Origin: CAYSAA01 sp964428905
GTDB taxonomy: Bacteria; Atribacterota; Phoenicimicrobiia; Phoenicimicrobiales; Stramentimicrobiaceae
Assembly: GCA_964428905.1 (NCBI GenBank)
Contig: CAYSAA010000004.1
Span: 1 to 10,665 of the forward strand
DNA length: 10,665 bases
Direction: 5' to 3'
The notes under the pieces were generated by a model. The model had not been told where the DNA came from and ran no database searches. It was given only the letters and a program-made list of their open reading frames with translations. Positions 6,578-10,665 of the stretch are shown in pieces (positions within the stretch are counted from its first letter, which is position 1; each line of letters opens with the position of its first letter). Position numbers and translations under genes: made by a program.

Positions 6578-6651
6578 AGATTAGGGGTCAGGTCTTCACA
6601 TTTGACATTTCGTTAAGTCAATGTCAAATGTGAAGACCTGACCCCTAATCT
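6578..6651. repeat. Perfect long palindrome (32-bp arms, 10-base loop), REP/MITE-like; likely bidirectional terminator
   Basis: The arms 6578-6609 and 6620-6651 are exact reverse complements around the loop TCGTTAAGTC. The left arm begins AGATTAGGGGTCAGGTCTTC. GGGGTCAGGTCTT-type palindromes are, from memory, common as dispersed copies in many bacteria and are linked with REP-associated (IS200-like) tyrosine transposases; none is encoded here. The element begins three bases after the dehydrogenase stop and ends 18 bases before the FmdB stop, so it lies between two convergent genes. Its RNA would form a very stable hairpin in both directions and probably ends or protects both transcripts, although no long T run follows. 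Confidence 0.85.
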
Positions 6652-6669
6652 TCTCTAATCTTCCAATCA

Positions 6670-6891
6670 TTATCCTAAAGAACAGGTTCCGCCCGGGCAA
6701 GTCGGGCAGCTTGTGGGATTATAATCATTAGAAGAACTTCCATGGCTATAACCAAACCCGTCAAACAATCTTTTGGTATTTTTGCTGCCACATTTCTTGC
6801 AGGAGAAATTCCCCTTCTCCATATCTTTTATTGAGGCGGTGACCTCAAAAGTATTATGACAATCCTGACATTCGTAATTATAGTTAGGCAT
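6670..6891 (-). CDS. FmdB-family zinc ribbon protein
   Basis: A 73-residue protein of the FmdB/CxxC-CxxC regulatory-type zinc ribbon family. The N-terminus MPNYNYECQDCHNTFEV is characteristic; C8, C11, C31 and C34 form two CxxC knuckles that should bind one Zn2+. After a Ser/Gly linker (about 47-61) comes a second cysteine group, C62, C65 and C70 (SCPTCPGGTC), typical of the variable tail in this family. Start ATG at 6891 is chosen because the conserved domain begins there and AAGGAG at 6902-6907 lies ten bases upstream; a start at 6933 would add 14 non-conserved, Lys-rich residues. It has its own strong promoter. The biochemical role of the family is not established; nucleic-acid or protein binding is a guess. 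Confidence 0.9.
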   Translation of the reverse strand: MPNYNYECQDCHNTFEVTASIKDMEKGNFSCKKCGSKNTKRLFDGFGYSHGSSSNDYNPTSCPTCPGGTCSLG

Positions 6892-6937
6892 AATCTTTTT
6901 TCTCCTTTCTTTGATATCATTTTTCTTTTGCAAAAAT

Positions 6938-6966
6938 ATTTTATATGATTTGAATCAATTTGGCAA
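6938..6966 (-). promoter_or_regulatory. Promoter for the FmdB-family gene
   Basis: On the minus strand TTGCCA (6966-6961), a 17-base spacer and TAAAAT (6943-6938), each five of six to consensus. A shifted TATAAA two bases upstream is an alternative -10. Transcription would start near 6931 and give a leader of about 40 bases. Confidence 0.55.
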
Positions 6967-7050
6967 TATTTTTATTAGAGGTCGCAATTTGAAAATTTTT
7001 TAATTTTATCAGGAAAATGGAAAGGGAAAGAAAATAGTGTACCATTGTAG

Positions 7051-8172
7051 TTAACGTATACTATCATAATCTATGGGTGAATCTATTTTTGAAAGAACAA
7101 TTTGCCATAATTGATTTTGACGCGCCCTAAAAGCTCCGGCACAGGTTAAAAGATAATAATTCCACATTCTTCGAAACCGTTCATCATAACGAATTTTAAT
7201 TCGATCCCAGTTTTGATTAAAGTTGCGATGCCACGCCATTAAAGTTTTATCATAATGGGTTCCAAAATTATGCCAATCCTCTAGTTTAAATAAACCCTCA
7301 TAGGCTTTGGTGATTTGACTTGCCGAGGGAAGCATGCCGTTAGGAAAGATATACTTATTTATCCAGGGATTCACCGATTTAGTTGGTTGATTACCTCCAA
7401 TGGTATGCAACAGGAATAAACCCTTATCCTTTAAACATCGGTCAACCACCTTAAAAAATTCCCGATAATTCTTATAACCTACATGTTCAAACATACCAAC
7501 CGAAACAATAGAATCAAATTTTTCGGTCAGATCTCTATAATCCTGATAACGAATTTCAACATCCAATCCCTGGCACATTTCTTTGGCAAGTCTCACTTGT
7601 TCCTTAGAAACAGTTATACCGGTTACTTTTGATTGAAATTTTTCTACTGCATATTTTGCCAGACTGCCCCAGCCGCAACCAATATCTAAAACGGCTGTAC
7701 CAGGTTTCAGTTTCAATTTTTTACAGATTAAATCTAACTTGTCTTCCTGGGATTTATCCAAACTCTTTGCATTCTTCCAGTAACCGCAGCTATAATTCAT
7801 TCTTTTATCCAGCATAACCTGAAAAAGTTCATTTCCGGTATCGTAATGGCGTTCTCCAATTACATAAGCTTGCGATTTTCTCTGCTGATTTATAAGCCTT
7901 GCTTTCAAGACATCCCAGACTAAATGTTTTGGTAGGATTTTTTTAAGATCCCATTTTACCCTAAAGATTCTATCTATCAATTGATCCAATGCATCACAAT
8001 CCCACCATCCATCCATATAGGCTTCCCCAATAGCAAGGATACCACCTGCCAAAATTCTTGTGTAAAGTTCCTCATTATTTACTCTGATATCCCAGGGTCT
8101 TTGACCATCAATCTGAACATCTGCCCGATCTAAAAGCTTTTGCACCTTTTGTTTTAAACTTTTATTTTCCAT
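7051..8172 (-). CDS. cfa: Cyclopropane-fatty-acyl-phospholipid synthase
   Basis: Transfers a methylene from S-adenosylmethionine to cis double bonds of membrane phospholipid acyl chains. The 373-residue product aligns along its length with E. coli Cfa as I remember it. Visible motifs: LGESYMDGWW-like IGEAYMDGWWDCD, HYDTGNELF, YSCGYW, SAM-binding VLDIGCGWG (161-169), QDYRDL, SVGMFEHVG, LHTIGG, NPWINKYIFPNG, HYDKTLMAW and AGAFRAR. The bicarbonate-site residues of Cfa correspond to C129, E229, H256, I258 and Y307. Start: ATG at 8172 is preceded by a weak AGAGAAG; an in-frame TTG at 8202 would add ten residues and bring numbering level with E. coli, but has no ribosome binding site. Divergent from typA. 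The enzyme is peripheral on the inner membrane and commonly induced in stationary phase or acid stress; no such control is visible here. Confidence 0.95.
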   Translation of the reverse strand: MENKSLKQKVQKLLDRADVQIDGQRPWDIRVNNEELYTRILAGGILAIGEAYMDGWWDCDALDQLIDRIFRVKWDLKKILPKHLVWDVLKARLINQQRKSQAYVIGERHYDTGNELFQVMLDKRMNYSCGYWKNAKSLDKSQEDKLDLICKKLKLKPGTAVLDIGCGWGSLAKYAVEKFQSKVTGITVSKEQVRLAKEMCQGLDVEIRYQDYRDLTEKFDSIVSVGMFEHVGYKNYREFFKVVDRCLKDKGLFLLHTIGGNQPTKSVNPWINKYIFPNGMLPSASQITKAYEGLFKLEDWHNFGTHYDKTLMAWHRNFNQNWDRIKIRYDERFRRMWNYYLLTCAGAFRARQNQLWQIVLSKIDSPIDYDSIR

Positions 8173-8311
8173 TTCTATCTTCTCTGATCTGGTTATTTTC
8201 AATATATCTTTATATAGATCATACCCGTCATAATGGTATAGTATTACCTTATATTTTTACTATTACAATTTTCTTTCAAAATGTCAAATCTCAACTATGG
8301 AAAAAGTTATT

Positions 8312-8340
8312 TTGTATAAAAAATGTAATTATGTTATACT
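8312..8340 (+). promoter_or_regulatory. Promoter for typA, with inverted repeat at the start site
   Basis: TTGTAT, a 17-base spacer and TATACT (8335-8340). The transcript would start near 8347. A 7-bp inverted repeat, ACTTAGT (8341-8347) and ACTAAGT (8370-8376), spans the start and leader, and could be an operator or a leader hairpin just ahead of the AAAGGA ribosome binding site (8379-8384). Confidence 0.55.
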
Positions 8341-8394
8341 ACTTAGTCTTTCATAAATATCTTAATAATACTAAGTCTAAAGGAATTAACAACA

Positions 8395-10257
8395 TTGAAA
8401 AATTTCAATTTAAGAAATATCGCTCTCATTGCCCATGTTGACCATGGTAAAACTACTTTGGTTGATGCAATGTTAAAGCAAAGTGGTACCTTCCGAAATA
8501 ATCAGATAGTAGAAGAAAGAATTATGGATTCTAATGACCTGGAGCGTGAACGGGGTATCACTATTCTTTCAAAAAATGCTTCTGTTTATTGGCGTGATAC
8601 CAAGATCAATATTATAGATACCCCAGGACATGTCGATTTTGGTGGAGAAGTTGAACGGATACTGAGAATGGTTAATGGAGTTCTTTTAATTGTTGATGCA
8701 TTTGAAGGACCCATGCCCCAAACACGTTTTGTATTGCGTAAAGCAATGGAATTAAATCTTATCCCTATTATTGTCATTAATAAAGTCGATCGCCCCAATT
8801 CACGTCCAAAGGAAGTATTAAACGAAATTTATGACCTCTTCATTGAATTAGGCGCTAATGATGAACAGATTGATTTCCCTGTTATCTATACTTCGGCACG
8901 AATAGGTGAAGCCGGACTTTCACCCGATAGACTGAGTTCGAACCTGGAACCGCTTTTTTCTACTATTTTAAAGTGTATCCCTTCTCCTTCAGTTGATTAT
9001 CTTGCACCACTGCAATTATTAATTACCAACCTTGATTATGATGATTATATGGGAAAGATTGCTGTCGGACTGGTTGTGCGAGGAAAAATTTTCGAATCAG
9101 AAAATGTGATATTAATTAAACGGAATCAAGCTCGTGTTAATTATAAAGTCGTTAAACTTTACCTTTTTGAAGGACTGCAAAGAAAAGAAGCTCAAATTGC
9201 CTATTCAGGTGAAATTGTAGCCATCGCAGGAATTGATGATGCAAGTATTGGAGAAACGATTGCAGACCAGGCGAATCCGGAAGTCTTGTCTAAAATTAAT
9301 ATTGATGAACCCACTTTATCCATTGATTTTAAAGTAAACGACAGTCCCTTTGCCGGGCAGGAAGGTAAATTTGTAACTTCCCGTCACTTAAGAGAACGCC
9401 TCTTTAAAGAAATTGAGACAAATGTGAGTCTTCATGTAGAAGAAACAGAGTCAATGGACACCTATCATGTTTCAGGAAGAGGAGAACTTCATCTCTCAAT
9501 TTTGATGGAAAAAATGCGCCGTGAAGGATATGAATTTCAGGTATCCAAGCCTCAGGTCATTTTCCGGAATATCAATGGGAAAAAATATGAACCGATAGAA
9601 CTGATGACTTGTGATATCCCCAAAGAACATCTGGGTGTCATCATGGAAATATGTGGCAAGCGAAAAGCCGAATTAGTGAATATGCAGGATTTTTCCAGTG
9701 ACCAACTTCGACTGGAGTTTCAAATTCCGGCAAGAGGCCTGATCGGTTTCCGGAATGAATTTTTAACAAAAACAAAAGGCAAGGGTATTATGAACCATAT
9801 CTTCCTGGAATACCAACCCTTTAAAGGCTATATTCCTTCACGTACTCACGGTGTACTGATTGCCTTTGAAAATGGAACCAGTAGTACCTATGGCCTTTAT
9901 AATGCCCAGGGAAGAGGAACTTTATTTCTTGGTCCATCTACTCAGGTTTACCGGGGAATGATCGTGGGGGAAAATAATCGAAACGAAGACCTGAATGTCA
10001 ATATCAATAAAAAGAAACATGTCACCAATATGCGGGCAAGTGGTTCAGATGAGGCTTTGCGTTTGGAAAAACCACGACAATTTTCTTTAGAACAGGCTTT
10101 GGAATATATCCAGGATGATGAGTTAGTAGAAATAACACCACATCATATCCGACTCAGAAAAAAACAATTGGATCACCATTCCCGAAAACAGTCACTTAAA
10201 AATAAAACTCAGGAAAAGTATGATATTAACAATGTTTGCATCACACAATCGGGATAA
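8395..10257 (+). CDS. typA: Translational GTPase TypA/BipA
   Basis: A 620-residue ribosome-associated GTPase of the EF-G-like family, which helps 50S subunit assembly and growth under cold or stress. GTPase motifs are complete: AHVDHGKTTL (13-22), RERGITI with the switch threonine (51-57), DTPGH (75-79), NKVD (129-132) and TSA (166-168). After the beta-barrel domain come EF-G-like domains, with VSGRGELHLSILMEKMRREGYEF, and the TypA-specific C-terminal domain, with GLYNAQGRGTLF and NMRASGSDEALRL. Start is TTG, because the conserved N-terminus begins there and AAAGGA lies ten bases upstream. The length is slightly above the usual 605-615, due to a Lys/Asn/Gln-rich tail of about 20 residues. Divergent from cfa and followed by about 220 non-coding bases, so probably its own transcription unit. 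Confidence 0.97.
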   Translation: MKNFNLRNIALIAHVDHGKTTLVDAMLKQSGTFRNNQIVEERIMDSNDLERERGITILSKNASVYWRDTKINIIDTPGHVDFGGEVERILRMVNGVLLIVDAFEGPMPQTRFVLRKAMELNLIPIIVINKVDRPNSRPKEVLNEIYDLFIELGANDEQIDFPVIYTSARIGEAGLSPDRLSSNLEPLFSTILKCIPSPSVDYLAPLQLLITNLDYDDYMGKIAVGLVVRGKIFESENVILIKRNQARVNYKVVKLYLFEGLQRKEAQIAYSGEIVAIAGIDDASIGETIADQANPEVLSKINIDEPTLSIDFKVNDSPFAGQEGKFVTSRHLRERLFKEIETNVSLHVEETESMDTYHVSGRGELHLSILMEKMRREGYEFQVSKPQVIFRNINGKKYEPIELMTCDIPKEHLGVIMEICGKRKAELVNMQDFSSDQLRLEFQIPARGLIGFRNEFLTKTKGKGIMNHIFLEYQPFKGYIPSRTHGVLIAFENGTSSTYGLYNAQGRGTLFLGPSTQVYRGMIVGENNRNEDLNVNINKKKHVTNMRASGSDEALRLEKPRQFSLEQALEYIQDDELVEITPHHIRLRKKQLDHHSRKQSLKNKTQEKYDINNVCITQSG

Positions 10258-10307
10258 TGGACCAAGAGGCATCTTTAGAATTACCTGCCTTACTCCTTTC
10301 TATCTCA

Positions 10308-10334
10308 TTCCTTTTATTATAGCTCTATAAGGAA
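10308..10334 (+). terminator. Imperfect hairpin downstream of typA
   Basis: TTCCT pairs with AGGAA and TATAG with CTATA around a two-base loop, with a five-base bulge on the left side. No T run follows directly; a T6 appears some 15 bases later. It could be a weak terminator or a transcript-end hairpin. Confidence 0.3.
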
Positions 10335-10393
10335 AATATTACCTGCTTTTTTATATTTCTTTGAGTTTCCTGAAATTTAGTATCAAAAAAAGA

Positions 10394-10421
10394 TTGACAT
10401 TAATGGTATGATAAATAAAAT
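10394..10421 (+). promoter_or_regulatory. Promoter for the acyl-CoA synthetase gene
   Basis: A perfect TTGACA (10394-10399), a 16-base spacer and TAAAAT (10416-10421). The start would be near 10428, leaving a leader of about 50 bases with GGAGG at 10469-10473, seven bases before the ATG. Confidence 0.6.
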
Positions 10422-10480
10422 AATGATAACTACTACTATTACCAGATAATAATTTTTTGGATGGTATTGGAGGAAGAATA

Positions 10481-10665
10481 ATGGATACTTTAAAAACTTT
10501 GCCAGATATGCTTAAAAATAGCGTCAAAAAATACCGGCAGCGATCGGCCTTTAAAGTAAAAGAGGAAGGAAAATTTTTACCCATTACCTATCAGGAACTT
10601 TATCATAAAATCAGATGTTTCGGAACTGGCCTGCATCATATTGGTATAAATAAATTTGACCACGT
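10481..10665 (+). CDS. AMP-forming long-chain acyl-CoA synthetase, N-terminal 61 codons (runs off right edge)
   Basis: Only the first 61 residues are visible. They begin MDTLKTLPDMLKNSVKKY and continue with SAFKVKEEGKFLPITYQEL, then a helix ending in GLHHIGINKFDHV. The order 'TLPDML...RSAF...ITYQELYHKI...GTGLHHIGI..FD' is the usual opening of FadD-like long-chain fatty acid-CoA ligases (AMP-binding superfamily), which activate fatty acids with ATP and coenzyme A. The catalytic P-loop and adenylation motifs lie outside the window, so substrate cannot be judged. A strong ribosome binding site and TTGACA promoter precede it. Another AMP-binding enzyme is possible, but the fatty-acid type is the best match. 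Confidence 0.8.
   Translation, partial: MDTLKTLPDMLKNSVKKYRQRSAFKVKEEGKFLPITYQELYHKIRCFGTGLHHIGINKFDH

Noticed and set aside
10280..10347. Repeated ATTACCTGC on both sides of the hairpin after typA
   Set aside because: Nine bases only, with unrelated flanks; likely chance in a low-complexity region.
10351..10584. 77-residue minus-strand ORF at the right end
   Set aside because: It overlaps the acyl-CoA synthetase start, its ribosome binding site and its TTGACA promoter on the other strand, and has no recognisable domain.

Overview
The window looks like a chromosomal stretch of an AT-rich bacterium. Strong AAGGAGG-type ribosome binding sites, several TTG or GTG starts, two lipoprotein-type signal peptides and a periplasm-type sugar dehydrogenase are visible. 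Surface-type beta-helix, Ig-like and CARDB-like modules together with plain housekeeping genes fit a free-living environmental bacterium, possibly an uncultured candidate-phylum lineage such as Atribacterota. That placement is a guess; no rRNA or other phylogenetic marker except typA is present.

Left part (1-2216, minus strand): a large right-handed beta-helix surface protein runs off the left edge. It has an Ig-like (BIG2-type) domain and at least nine Gly-Gly-Gly-Ile/Leu turns of about 26 residues. Its signal-peptide region is split by a one-base frame break in a homopolymer-rich stretch. A 20-codon ORF with its own strong ribosome binding site sits just upstream. Before that lies a 136-residue CARDB-like lipoprotein gene, with an extended -10 promoter and a perfect 12-bp inverted repeat flanking it.

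Middle left (2217-2640): a gene-free interval. It contains a 20-bp piece that reads as the 3' end of a tRNA gene on the minus strand, a following terminator-like sequence, a perfect 12-bp hairpin, and a promoter for the next gene.

Centre (2641-6660): a CPBP-family membrane protease gene (plus) converges on a ZIP metal transporter gene (minus). Behind the ZIP gene lies a protein joining an N-terminal pyrimidine-dimer-glycosylase-like domain to a C-terminal DUF1722 (YbgA-like) domain (minus). Divergent from that is an exported PQQ-type glucose/sorbosone dehydrogenase (plus). It ends three bases before a perfect 32-bp-arm palindrome, probably a REP/MITE-like element that also separates convergent genes.

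Right part (6670-10665): an FmdB-type zinc ribbon protein and cyclopropane fatty acid synthase (cfa) lie on the minus strand. Translational GTPase typA is divergent from cfa, with a good promoter in the gap. The first 61 codons of an AMP-forming acyl-CoA synthetase run off the right edge behind a TTGACA promoter.

The genes do not form one pathway. They are mostly single-gene transcription units, with a loose envelope and stress flavour (membrane lipid modification, metal transport, DNA repair-like protein, TypA). I see no defence system, CRISPR array, intact mobile element or obvious new multi-gene system. The best leads are the homopolymer-broken signal peptide with its leader ORF, the tRNA 3' fragment, the repeat-flanked lipoprotein gene and the long palindrome.
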